Under the pieces are notes generated by a model. That model made no database searches and had not been told where the DNA came from. It saw nothing but the letters and a program-made list of their open reading frames with translations. A stretch of DNA of 64,000 nt. Source: Rattus norvegicus (taxonomy: Eukaryota; Chordata; Mammalia; Rodentia; Muridae). The translations under genes were made by a program, and so were the position numbers. This document shows, in pieces, positions 11,576 to 23,499 of this stretch. Numbering within the stretch: the stretch's first letter is position 1; every line of letters starts with the position of its first letter. The stretch lies in the NCBI RefSeq assembly GCF_036323735.1, contig NC_086023.1, positions 16,727,501 through 16,791,500 of the forward strand. Reading direction: 5' to 3'.

Positions 11576-11841
11576 AGAATTTACTACAAGTGATAGTTTT
11601 GCTTAACTGTTGCCTAAATTACAAGAACTGCTGTGATCTTTTTATTACTGACAGAGAAACTAATACTGCACACCAATAAATTTAGAACTGGAATGCTACC
11701 ATGAGTCAGTGAGTCCTGAAGACATTATTCTTTATGTTTACAGGCTTACTGTTGAGTGGCTTAATGTGCTTTTACTAACATGTTTTTACTATGCTGAGAA
11801 ACTGAGTAAAATCGCATTTAATGCCATAATAAAAGTTTTCA

Positions 11842-12025
11842 AGGGCTGGAAAGATGACTCAGTGCCTAAGACCACTGACTGTTCTTCCCAGAGGTTCTAA
11901 GTTCAATTCCCAACAACCACATGGTGGCTCACAACCATCTGTAATGGGATCTGATGCCCTCTTCTGATGTATCTGAAGACAGCTACAGTGTACTCACATA
12001 TATTAAATAAATGAAAAAAGAAGAA
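11842..12025 (+). mobile_element. B2 SINE, plus strand
   Basis: It runs from 'gggctggaaagatgactcag' through 'ggttctaagttcaattccc', 'accacatggtggctcac' and 'tctgatgccctcttctg' to an A-rich tail with AATAAA. These are the B2 head (tRNA-like A and B boxes) and body in order. An 11-bp target-site duplication AAAAGTTTTCA lies at 11,831-11,841 and 12,026-12,036. It is moderately diverged. Confidence 0.95.
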
Positions 12026-12036
12026 AAAAGTTTTCA

Positions 12037-12785
12037 CGTGACAAAGGATTAAAAATACCTGTACCCTTTGATATGAAGAAATGTTTCCTACTTGTATATT
12101 TTATTTCATTTGTCTTTTACTACCTGTGCAAGTAATGAGAAAAAAAGAATACTGATATAGCCTTGATCTTCTCATCCTCAATATGGGAAGGATGTTTACC
12201 ATTAAGAAAACAGTATCATTTCTGCATGGGAAAACAATCTTGGAGAAAAAAGAAATTTCTCTAGCTGGTAACTATAATGAAAACTGTTAAGGCATGATTC
12301 CTCAAATAAAATCTTGGCAGCTGAAATACCCAGACAGTATCTAACATTGTTATAGTCAACACTTTTTCCCAAATCTGAGAATAACCAACTAAGCTAGAAA
12401 GATAAGTAAGGTGCTAGTCAGTCAAAACCACATGTCTGATATAGAACTCAAAACCTTTCCAATAAATATGCAATATTTTTAATAGAGAATTTTAACAATA
12501 TTTTCTTATAATTTTTCTGTTGTGATATCTTTTTCTCTTAAAATATATATGAACTTTTTTAAATGGATAAGAAAATAAGATATGATGAAATATAGTATAG
12601 ATATAAGATAATCCAAAATTTTACAAGACAAACAGAAGGGAAAGAGTCCTGCAAAAGGCACAAAGAACAGAGACCCACCTGTTTGCACACGCAGAAATCC
12701 CTTAAAAACTAGAAGCCATAATAAATACACCCAAAACCTAGTGTAGACTCATGAAGGCCTTATGCATGTTACCCCAGTCTCTATG
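12037..12785. other. AT-rich unique DNA, nothing recognised
   Basis: This AT-rich sequence holds only short, non-coding-looking frames. No repeat was recognised. Confidence 0.5.
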
Positions 12786-12789
12786 AATC

Positions 12790-14420
12790 TATATGAGCTT
12801 TGATCATGTTGATTTAGTGGACTTTAATTTCTTAGTATCCTCCACCCCCTCTGGCTTTTACTATTTCTGCCTCCTTTCCTTTTTCAGAGTTCCCTCGTCC
12901 CTGAGGGGAGGGATTTGTTGAAGAGATCCCATTTGGGATCTACTGTTACAAGGTCTCTCACTCTCACATAATATCCAGGTGTAAGTCTCTATCTTTGTTC
13001 ATCTCCACTGCAGGAAGAAGCTTCTTTGATGATGACTGAAAAAGGCACTAGTGTGTGAGAATAGCAGAAGTGCACTGAGTCATTTTACTATTTGTTTGTC
13101 TGATTATTTGTTTGTTCATTTTTAGGACTAGTAATATATAGTTAAACCCTTAGTCTCAGGGTAATCTAGTCTCGGGTTCTTGATCACCCAAAGCAGTTGA
13201 AACTATAGATGCCATCTCATGGAGTGGACTATAAATCAAATCAGGTATCAGTTGATTATTCCCATAAACTTTGGGCCACTGTTACCCTAGCGTATCTTGT
13301 AGGCAGGACAAAACTCCACAAGCATGACTTTTATGACCTATAAGCAATGCTCAAGGATTAAGTGGGAAGGATCTGTAATAAATAAAGCATAAACAGGTAG
13401 AGCCTGGCTCATCAGACAGGAGAATCCAAGGTTAGAAACTACATCTATTCCCAGCATTTCATGAGGAGAACAGGTTAAACATCTCAAGATTTCTAAGTTA
13501 CAAAAAAAGTAGCCATAATACTACTAGTATTATGTATTGCTAGTCTAATATTAATTATGCACAAGCATAAAAGAATTATAAGCTAACCAGTTGAGACTGT
13601 TGGTCCTTCTACAGTGTCATTTTCTTTCTGAGCTTCTTCCAGCTTTTCCCTAGTTCACCCACAGGGGTTAGCAGTTTCTGTCCATTGGTGTAAATATCTG
13701 CATCTGACTCAGCTGCTTGTTGAGTTTTCAGAGGGCAGTCATGATGGGCCCCTTTTTGTGATGTGGCTCAGTAATAAATAGTGTCAGGCCTTGATTCTTT
13801 TGAGCTGGACCACAATTTGGGCCTGTCACTGGTCCTCCTTTTCCTCAGGCTTTTCTCCATTATATTTCCCTGCATTTCTTTCAGACAAGAACAAGTGTGG
13901 GTCAGAGTGTTTTATTGTGGGATAACAACCACATCCCTAACTTGAAGCCCTGCCTTTCTGCTGGAGGTGGGCTCTACAAGTTCCCTCTCCTCACTCTAGG
14001 GCATTTCATCTAAGCACCCTCCTTTGATTCCTGAAAGTCTTTCACCTCCCAGGTCTCTAGTACATTCTGGAGAGTCCCCCACATCCTACCCTCCCGAGGT
14101 TGTCTGTTTTCATTCTTTGTGCTGTCCCTCAGGGACTCCCGAGATCTCTCAGATATTGGGCCACCAACTAGGCAACATTCACCAGCTGATATGAGGCCCT
14201 CAACACATATACAACAGAGGGCAGTTTGTTCTGAACTAACCCTCAAGAGACTGGAGGCTCCAGGGAGAGGTAAGGTCTGGTGGGGTTGTGGGTAAAGGAG
14301 GTAGGGGCATCCTATGGAGCTAGAGGATGGGGAGGAGGTATGGGATCTGAACCAAGATGCGGATAAAAATCTGGACTGCAAAAAAGATTAAATAAAATTT
14401 TTAAAAGTGATTAAAAAATA
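12790..14420 (+). repeat. Decayed rodent long interspersed repeat, probably a 3' end
   Basis: Several stretches look familiar from rodent repeats: 'ttgatgatgactgaaaaagg' (13,026), 'gcgtatcttgtaggcagg' (13,291), 'gattcctgaaagtctttcac' (14,027) and 'ctggactgcaaaaaagatta' (14,371) running into 'aataaaattttta'. The order and the terminal A-rich end suggest the 3' region of a plus-strand retroelement (old L1/Lx or another rodent family). I cannot fix the family or the left boundary. There is no open coding frame. Confidence 0.4.
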
Positions 14421-14508
14421 GAAAATTCTGTATTTTACCCAATATAAAATAAATGTTTCCTGGAGGAGCAATCTGGGTCAGTGACACCAGAGTCCCCATC
14501 ACTGAAAA

Positions 14509-14551
14509 CAAGAAGAAGAAGGATGAGGAGGAGGAGGGGGGAGGAAGAGCT
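14509..14551 (+). repeat. GAA/GGA purine-rich low-complexity tract
   Basis: Imperfect GAA then GGA triplets, ending in a G-rich run. This is simple sequence. Confidence 0.85.
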
Positions 14552-14884
14552 AACTAGATGACCAAGGAAAGAGGAAAACAATCTCATCCATGATGGCCAT
14601 TCAAAGGTCATTTGTACAAATCATCAATTTGACTATTAATAGTATGTGAAAAATATGACACATTAGGACAACACATGCTAGGAAATTGTTGACAACCAAA
14701 ATGATCCTTTAAGGCAAAATCCTTTTGAGCAGCAGAAAAAGCAATATCCTTTAAAATGAAAACAATAAAACTAATTTTTGAGTTAGGATAACTAAATATT
14801 GGATAGGATGTGGAGGTTAGATAGTTGTATCTTATATCCTTTGTAATCCTTAAAAATTTGTTCTGTGAAATAATAAAAAGGCCA

Positions 14885-15400
14885 CCACACTACCTCTGCG
14901 GACTCTCTGACCCAGATCTCCGAAATATCTCTACCCAGCTCGCTAAGTTCCTATGGTGGGTCACTGCCACGCAAGGCCCATGCACGCAAACTCACACAGC
15001 TAGATGGGGTGCACTTCTTGAAGACCCATGCTTAGCCACTGCACCTTTCTCTCTGGAGAAACCCAGCTGAGTTGCCACGTGAAGAAAAACACCACAAAAA
15101 CTTAGTTTAGAATCAACAGGCTACACAATCACTGGGTACAGCAACTATCATCCTAATTTGTAAGCCAGTATAAATTAAATCCTGTGGTGGTGAATCCTGG
15201 CAGATCCGCCACCTAAACCGGAAGGGTGATGGGCAGCTCTCGTTTTCTACATCTTGTCCTCCCAACTCTCCCTATCAAAAAGCAAGTCACCTTTCCTGCC
15301 TCTTCCCCTCTCTGACCCAGAAGTCCAGCTTAATCCTTGACCAGTGATTGGTCCCCTAAAATCTTTATTCTTTAAGGGAAAGTCCTGCCAGAAAAATTTG
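14885..15400. repeat. Repeat-like GC-richer block, family unknown
   Basis: A relatively GC-rich island in AT-rich surroundings. Features include 'ggtggtgaatcctggcagat', 'aaaaagcaagtcacc' and 'gaccagtgattggtcc'. The composition and the CCAAT-like 'gattgg' suggest an old rodent LTR or medium-reiterated repeat. I cannot name it and saw no flanking duplication. Confidence 0.3.
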
Positions 15401-16387
15401 TCAATTTATAATCGATTTGCAAAGTGGATAGTAATGAATTTTAGTAACATGATTAATATTAAAATTCCTTAAATTTTTGCTAGTTTAAGCAGAACAATTA
15501 TTAGCACTTACTTATAATCAGAATCCTAGGAAGAATACGCATAGAGTTATTTGACTATGTTTCAGATAAGGCATAATAGCATTTTCCTGGAGCTCCCAGG
15601 GCACTTGCGAAGCCTGACATTGTACTCTATAGATGACTAGTTATAAAGAGGCACTGTACAAGCCTGTAATGAATCTTAACACTGATATTGATATATCTGA
15701 CATCAGAGAAGGTCTCATTCATAAACACCTGATGTTAAGCTGATGTTGATTTACTACTAATTATGCACTACAAGCTTGGAATGAAATAATGTCTTGATAA
15801 TGTGTTAAAAAATGCCTTTGTTAGAGAACAGGCTTTGGGATCTTCCTTCAGTTACCTCTGTTGCCAGTGTCTGATCATTTCTCACAAGAGGGCAAGAATG
15901 AAATTTAAAAAACAGAAAAATTGATTTGATTAACAATGATAATTAACTTTTAAACATTTAATCTTGAGGCTTTGTTAATTTAAGATATTGGATCATTAAA
16001 ATTTAGGGCAATTTTTAATTTTGAACTTACGTCTCTTCTATTAGAAATACCTGAAAAATAATCACAGAAAATCCTGAAGGACAAAACAATTAAGTTTTTC
16101 CATGGAATCATGAAAGTTTCCATCTACCTGGTGCTGTAAATAAAACAAAACTGAACAGTATCAAAGCCAAGCACTCTCATGAAGGAAGAACTTGCTGGAA
16201 AGCTTTACCTTTCACTACATTTTGCAGACAGGCTGATGTAACATTTTCCAGGCTATGTCAAAAATAATTCACTGGTATTTAAAAAGTTTAAAAACTTTTA
16301 AAATTAGATAACTCCTAATAATTGTGCCTTCAGTTTGCCCTCTTTGCCCTCTAAGAGAATTTGAGAAGCATGAAACTATGTTTCCTT
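15401..16387. other. AT-rich unique DNA, nothing recognised
   Basis: AT-rich single-copy-looking sequence without a recognisable gene or repeat. Confidence 0.5.

Positions 16388-16435
<48 letters not shown>
16388..16435 (+). repeat. (TTG)n microsatellite
   Basis: About 15 uninterrupted TTG/GTT triplets. A poly-Val frame across it is an artefact of the repeat. Confidence 0.97.
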
Positions 16436-16872
16436 TGGGCCACTATACTTTTATTTTAATTTACTCCTGTTTTTCTATTCATCTAGTGCTTGTTTATATT
16501 GTTATTTTTAAATTTTTGTAATGTTTGTACAAGTATATAAGCTCAAAAAAATGAAGTTTTAGTAGTCATACATATGAAGGATTCTGGGTGGTACCTGGGC
16601 TCCAATACCTGAAAGGCCTGAAATGACAGTCTCTAATATTTTATGTAAAAGACAAGATAAATTTTATTTTTCTAACATTGCAAGCACACCATTGGATGGA
16701 TGTGTAATTTAACCAAGAATCACCAGACACAGCATTTATAGTCTCAGTAACAGACAATTCACTATACCAAATTTTGGAGCAGCATCCTGATAGCAACCTA
16801 AATTGGGAGCTTCTGCTTTTTCTCCTAGGCAAGCTCTTTCTGCATGGGTTCTTTATAAACAGAGATGAAAAT
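16436..16872. other. Unique DNA left of a truncated L1
   Basis: Nothing recognised. An open frame that enters the L1 at 16,873 begins in this flank (from 16,774), but its first 33 or so codons have no L1 similarity. Confidence 0.45.
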
Positions 16873-18423
16873 CTTATAATAGACCCAAATAATATAAAGT
16901 ACCTCGGTGTGACTTTAACTAAGCAAGTAAAAGATTTGTACAATAAGAACTTCAAGACTCTGAAGAAAGAAATTGAAGAAGACCTCAGAAGATGGAAAGA
17001 TCTCCCATGCTCATGGATTGGCAGGATTAATATAGTAAAAATAGCCATTCTACCAAAAGCGATCTACAGATTCAATGCAATCCCCGTCAAAATACCAATC
17101 CAATTCTTCAAAGAGTTAAACAGAACAATTTGTAAATTCATCTGGAATAACAAAAAAACCAGGATAGCTAAAACTATCCTCAACAATAAAAGGACTTCAG
17201 GGGGAATCACTATCCGTGAACTCAAGCTGTACTATAGAGTAATAGTGATAAAAACTGCATGGTATTGGTACAGAGACAGACAGATAGACCAATGGAACAG
17301 AATTGAAGACCCAGAAATGAACCCACACACCTATGGGCACTTGATTTTTGACAAAGGGGCCAAAACCATCAAATGGAAAAAAGACAGCATTTTAAGCAAA
17401 TGCTGCTGGTTCAACTGGAGGTAAACATGTAGAAGAATTCAGATCGATCCATGCTTACCACCCTGTACAAAGCTTAAGTCCAAGTGGATCAAGGACCTCC
17501 ACATCAAACCAGATACATTCAAACTAATAGAAGAAAAACTAGGGAAGCATCTGGAACACATGGGCACTGGAAACAATTTCCTGAACAAAACACCAATGGC
17601 CTATGCTCTAAGATCAAGAATCGACAAATGGGATCTCATAAAACTGCAAAGCTTCTGTAAGGCAAAGGACACTGTGGTTAGGACAAAACGGCAACCAACA
17701 GATTGGGAAAAGATCTTTACCAATCCTACAACAGATAGAGGCCTTATATCCAAAATATACAAAGAACTCAAGAAGTTAGACCGCAGGGAGACAAATAACC
17801 CTATTAAAAAATGGGGTTCAGAGCTAAGCAAAGAATTCACAGCTGAGGAATGCCAAATGGCTGAGAAACACCTAAAGAAATGTTCAACATCTTTAGTCAT
17901 AATGGAAATGCAAATCAAAACAACCCTGAGATTTCACCTCACACCAGTGAGAATGGCTAAGATCAAAACCTCAGGTGACAGCAGATGCTGGCGAGGATGC
18001 GGAGAAAGAGGAACACTCCTCCATTGTTGGTGGGACTGCAGACTGGTACAACCATTCTGGAAATCAGTCTGGAGGTTCCTCAGAAAATTGGACATTGAAC
18101 TGCCTGAGGATCCAGCTATACCTCTCTTGGGCATATACCCAAAAGATGCCCCAACATATAAAAAAGTCACGTGCTCCACTATGTTCATAGCAGCCTTATT
18201 TATAATAGCCAGAAGCTGGAAAGAACCCAGATGCCCTTCAACAGAGGAATGGATGCAGAAAATGTGGTACATCTACACAATGGAATATTACTCAGGTATC
18301 AAAAACAATGACTTTGTGAAATTCGTAGGCAAATGGTTGGAACTGGAAAATATCATCCTGAGTGAGGTAACCCAATCACAGAAAAACACACATGGTATGC
18401 ACTCATTGATAAGTGGCTATTAG
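16873..18423 (+). pseudogene. L1 ORF2 C-terminal half, one nonsense codon
   Basis: This encodes the ORF2p region after the RT core: 'IIDPNNIKYLGVTLTKQVKD', then 'DLPCSWIGRINIVK', the linker, the Cys-rich motif 'CWRGCGERGTLLHCWWDC' (a C-x3-C-x7-H-x4-C pattern) and the terminus 'HGMHSLISGY' before TAG. A single in-frame TAA at 17,422-17,424 breaks it; the frame is otherwise open from entry to the natural stop. There is no endonuclease or RT catalytic part because of the 5' truncation, so it never encoded a working ORF2p here. Confidence 0.9.
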
Positions 18424-19166
18424 CCCAAATGCTTGAATTACCCTAGATGCCTAGAACAAATGAAACTCAAGACGGATGATCAAAATGTGAATGCTTCACT
18501 CCTTCTTTAAAAGGGGAACAAGAATACCCTTGGCAGGGAATAGAGGGGCAAAGATTAAAACAGACACAGAAGGAACACCCATTCAGAGGCTGCCCACCAT
18601 GTGGCCCACACATATACAGACATCCAATTAGACAAGATGGATGAAGCAAAGAAGTGCAGGCAGACAGGAGCCAGATGTAGATCGCTCCTGAGAGACACAG
18701 CCAGAATACAGCAAATACAGAGATGAATGCCAGCAGCAAACCACTGAATTGAGAATAGGACCCCCGTTGAAGGAATCAGAGAAAGAACTGGAAGAGCTTG
18801 AAGGGGCTCGAGACCCCATATGTACAACAATGCCAAGCAACCAAAGCTTCCAGGGACTAAGCCACTACCTAAGGACTATACATGGACTGACCCTGGACTC
18901 TGACCTCATAGGTAGCAATGAATATTCTAGTAAGATCACCAGTGGAAGAGGAAGCCCTTGGTCCTGCTAAGACTGAACCCCCAGTGAACTAGATTGTTGG
19001 GGGGAGGGCGGCAATGGGGGGAGGATGGGGAGGGAAACACCCATAAAAAAGGGGAGTGGGAGGGATTAGGGGGATGTTTGCCTGGAAACCGGAAAAGGGA
19101 ATAACACTCGAAATGTATATAAGAAATACTCAAGTTAATAAAAAAAAAAAAAAGAAAGAAAGAAAA
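16873..19166 (+). mobile_element. Young 5'-truncated L1, plus strand (L1-D)
   Basis: The L1 begins abruptly at 'ataatagacccaaat', inside the RT-distal part of ORF2, and runs through the ORF2 3' part, the 3'UTR with its G-rich tract (18,990-19,050) and a poly(A) ending in GAAA repeats (19,139-19,166). It is 5'-truncated, as most L1 insertions are. A convincing target-site duplication was not found; only 'gaaaat' and flanking bases recur at both ends. Sequence similarity to the 35-63 kb L1s is high, so it is young. Confidence 0.93.
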
Positions 19167-19976
19167 TGTTGAGTACAGCTCTCATGCTTCAATAGGGTAA
19201 GATTGACTTACTGCCTTTACTTACCTTATTATAAAATAAGTTCCTCTATAGGAATAGTAAAAAAGTTACACTGAAATCTTCTTTGTGATTTCATCTCCTT
19301 TAGCGTGAATCTTGTCAGCACAATAAGCTGTCTGTGAAAACTTTGCACGTTCTTAGTTATTGTTTAAGGCTTAACCTTGTACACATGCTCAGAAGGCTAA
19401 ATAAAGCTTGTTTTTAAGTGCATTATGATTTGCTATGACTATAAACAATTCTAAGTTCATTAAATAATTTAATTATTTAAAAGGTGATTACCATTAACTT
19501 GCATGTTTTGGTCATTTTTAACACATTATAACAGATTAGTAGCTTTTACAAGATTAGGAGTTTATAGTTTTATTTTTGTTAAGTTCGATCCTTGAAATTC
19601 TAATTGATAATTTAGCTGAAAACCCTTTTACATAGGAATAGATATTTCAAGCACAAATACAGTAGTCCACCGAGAGTTTGGGAACTAACTTTATTTATTT
19701 ATATTATTTCATAGTATACCATTGCAGAATATCACCATTTTGGTTTTTTTTTTTAATGATTCAGTTTATTCAAAGTGTTAAACCTTAGCAAAGTTAGAAG
19801 AAACCAAGGGGCTAGACATGTATCTTTAAGTCAGATTTTGCTAGCCTGGAATTTACAAACCTTATTTATAAATTATAGCTTATTTTAAACTTAACTGGTT
19901 TCTTATTTTAAAATGCCTGATGTTAGCAAATACATAAGTGATTCGACATACATCTCTAAGTTAGTTTTGTAAACCT
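19167..19976. other. AT-rich unique DNA between two opposing L1s
   Basis: No gene or repeat recognised. It forms the loop between the inverted L1 3' ends on either side. Confidence 0.5.
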
Positions 19977-19990
19977 GAGTATACCTTTCT

Positions 19991-20764
19991 TTTTTTTTTT
20001 TTTTTATTAACTTGAGTATTTCTTATATACATTTCGAGTGTTATTCCCTTTCCCGGTTTCCGGGCAAACATCCCCCTCCACCCTCCCCTTCCTTATGGGT
20101 GTTCCCCTCCCAACCCTCCCCCCATTGCCGCCCTCCCCCCATAGACTAGTTCACTGGGGGTTCAGTCTTAGCAGGACCAAGGGCTTCCCCTTCCACTGGT
20201 GCTCTTACGAGGATATTCATTGCTACCTATGGGGTCAGAGTCCAGGGTCAGTCCATGTATAGTCTTTAGGTAGTGGCTTAGTCCCTGGAAGCTCTGGTTG
20301 CTTGGCATTGTTGTACTTTTGGGGTCTCGAGCCCCTTCAAGCTCTTCCAGTTCTTTCTCTGATTCCTTCAATAGGGGACCTATTCTCAGTTCAGTGGTTT
20401 GCTGCTGGCATTCGCCTCTATATTTGCTGTATTCTGGCTGTGTCTCTCAGGAGCGATCTACATCCGGCTCCTGTTGGTCTGCACTTCTTTGCTTCATCCA
20501 TCTTGTCTAATTGGGTGGCTGTATATGTATGGGCCACATGTGGGGCAGGCTCTGAATGGGTGTTCCTTCAGTCTCTGTTTTAATCTTTGCCTCTCCCTTC
20601 CCTGCCAAGGGTATTCTTTTTCCTCATTTAAAGAAGGAGTGAAGTATTCACATTTTGATCATCCGTCTTGAGTTTCGTTTGTTCTAGGGATCTAGGGTAA
20701 TTCAAGCATTTGGGCTAATAGCCACTTATCAATGAGTGCATACCATGTATGTCTTTCTGTGATT
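19991..20764 (-). mobile_element. Short 5'-truncated L1, minus strand (L1-F)
   Basis: A T run (19,989-20,006) is followed by the complement of the L1 3'UTR and the last codons of ORF2 near 20,710-20,760. A perfect 14-bp target-site duplication GAGTATACCTTTCT at 19,977-19,990 and 20,765-20,778 fixes both ends. It is about 774 bp long and closely similar to the 3'UTR of L1-A, -B and -C, so it is young. It lies opposite to L1-D about 0.85 kb away. Confidence 0.96.
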
Positions 20765-20778
20765 GAGTATACCTTTCT

Positions 20779-23490
20779 AATCTTGGGAGTTGTCATACAA
20801 AAATCCATCCTGATTCAAAATATCTTGGAAACATGTTGCTACCTCCATAGTCTCAAAGGAGACATAACAATGAACAGAGGGCTCAATAGGATAATGTTTT
20901 AAGAGAGTTGCCTTAGTTGGTTTATACATAATTGTCCTTATAATCAAAGTATGTTGAAGTTACATGGCATGTATGCCTTAGCCTTAGTAAAGGTGGTTGT
21001 CAGCCCCATTATGTCTTCTACCTTAACAGAGCATCAGTCAAGATGTAAGCAAGCCTTATGACTGTCATTCATTTTGTAAATATTTGTTTTATGCACATGA
21101 TGCAGCAGACCTAATTTTTAAAACAGTAGCTGACATACACAAACACACACATATCTTAAGTTATATATATTTAAATTACCTGCATATCAATTATTAAATC
21201 AATAATCAGCATTCTATATGTTTTAAGCTAAATTTGTATTACATATTTTAATCATATGTAATGAATTTATAAATCCTGATGTAAAGAGATTATATAAAAA
21301 AATAACTATTTTCCTATGCTAATTTATACATTAAGTCAGTTAAAATATTCAATGGTTGAAAATATCTAATGAAAGCTGACTGATTATAGGACATTTTGAC
21401 TTTAAGTTGCTATATTTTATGAAAGATTTTATTTATATTTTATAAAATACAGATTATACCTGGTTCGGTATAATCTTTTTTTGTGACAGATGTGGACTTT
21501 GTCACATAAAATTCATGTTCCTTGCCTTTTCAAAGAGCCACCAATAAAAGTATTAAAAGCATTCCCTATAGTATTTTATAGCATATCTTTAGGCAATACC
21601 CATGAGATAACTTTTAAAAATCTTAAAAGATCTTTGGATGGTTATTTATAGATCCTGAGTAACATGCTAATGCAATGTGTTAAATATTACCAGTGTGAAA
21701 CAAATGTCCATTTGCATTCTATTTAGTAGAACAATAGCTTCCATAGGCTCTTTATTATTAATGATTATTTTTATGAAATATCACTTTAGCAGCAGAATTA
21801 TTTAATAAGGTAATAACCTGCTCTGTTGTAAATAATATGCTTTTTGTAGAATTTAGCTGAGATTTCTGAAAACAACTTAAAGAGTACTGTCAGATTACTA
21901 GCAATGATACGCAAATAAGTGTATGTATTCATTTGACTCAGTTCAAAATTACAAATTTTTTTTCTATTAATTTACCATAGAAGTTAAGCATTCATTTAAG
22001 AATTAGTTATATGAGCAAGAGAAGAGAATATTATCTGTATAAAGAATTACTAATACCTCTGGAAATTCAAACAACCTTGACATAGTGCTTTATGCCCTGG
22101 TTGTAATTGTTTCTATACTAGAAGTTTGGCTTGCTTCAATTTTTCTCTCCCATGAAAGGACCATTGATTTTGAGTTATTTTCACTGCTAGGGAGAACCAG
22201 AAAACACTTAGACAAAAATCAACCAAGCAAATTAAATTAAACTTGGAGGCAGTTAAACTAGCTTATGCTGTGGCTGTGAAGCCCTGCCTATCATTCCTTG
22301 GAACTCTGCAGCTCTGGCTGCAACTCTGCTCTGCCAGACCCCAGTGGCTAAAACAGCCCCTGGCTGCTTGTACCAAGGGCTCTCTATTTTTTCAGTCAGA
22401 CCATTCTGCATAGGTAGGAACAATGGGTCTGAAATGGCTCTGTGATGACTGGGAAGCCTGAGTGACATGGAGTCCGCTTGTCCAGTCCTGCCAAGACCTG
22501 TATGTATTCTGGAAATATATCTGGCAGATAAATCTTTCTTTCTTTCTCTTCTTGAGAGGATCCAAGCAATACATTACTGCAGTGCAGCTTGTAAAATAAT
22601 TAACAGGCATTTTATGGCTCATCTCATGAGCTTGTTTACATTAGTTCCTATGTGTATACAGTTTTCAAGGTATTCCTCTGAATATTTTTCTCTGTTGCAT
22701 CTTAAGAAATATCTCAATAATGGAATAAGATGCTTTGTCTCAAAAAACTGAGAAAAACCCATAAGGATTTCAACTCTTTTTAGTTAGGGTCATGAATTTT
22801 TAAGTGAGAGGACAGTTTTCTACATCCCTAATTTCTATTTAAGGAAAATTTTTCTTATCTTCCCCAAGGGTCTTGGGTTCTACCTTTTGGTGCCAGGAGT
22901 GGGAGGTCCTTGCAGTCTTTACAGCTGTCCAATAGGAAAATGGTCAGGGTGAGGTACGATTGAAACTTGATTGAGCCCAGGTAACCTGTACTGGACGAAG
23001 ACCATGAGAGTCTGACATCAGCTCAATTATTTTTTCCATAATTAAGCATAACATAATCTTGCAAAAAAATTTCAGATAGCAATTAACGTAGCCCCATGAA
23101 TACAACAAACCTTAAGACATGTTTACATTGAAGCTCTTTACAAAACTCATTTGACTTCATCCATAGATGGGTCCTTGTTGACTTAGAAATAATGCCTGTG
23201 ACTTTAACTTTCTTAACAATTCCATGGCTTCTTTGTGTGTACCAGGATATTATGCGCCCCACCCCTGACACACACCTGTGGTTTGAATGATAGCCTGCCT
23301 AAATTGTTTGGGGTTTCTCAGTGTTGTTTGTCAACAACTCAATTTGATGTAGCCCATTGCCAGCAATGGAAGCTTTATTTAGTGACAAAATATATCCAGT
23401 TTTGGCTCTATCTCACGCATTATTTAGCAGTTTCATTTACATCACCTTTTCTATGTACGTGTTTTAAGAAGATTCTGTACTACTCTTTAA
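20779..23490. other. AT-rich unique DNA with one GC-richer patch
   Basis: Mostly strongly AT-rich single-copy sequence. A GC-richer patch at about 22,250-22,520 stands out but contains no convincing exon: its frames are short and unsupported by splice context I can trust. No SINE or L1 recognised. Confidence 0.5.
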
Positions 23491-23499
23491 GTCAACTTT

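Noticed and set aside
16324..16521. Frame with a poly-Val stretch
   Set aside because: Produced by the (TTG)n microsatellite; no support outside it.
16774..16872. Novel N-terminus fused to L1 ORF2
   Set aside because: The open frame entering the L1 from the flank is about 33 codons long, with no recognisable start context or similarity; chance read-in is more likely.
22253..22751. Possible host exons in overlapping short frames
   Set aside because: Frames are short on both strands, have no homology I recognise and no convincing splice pair.
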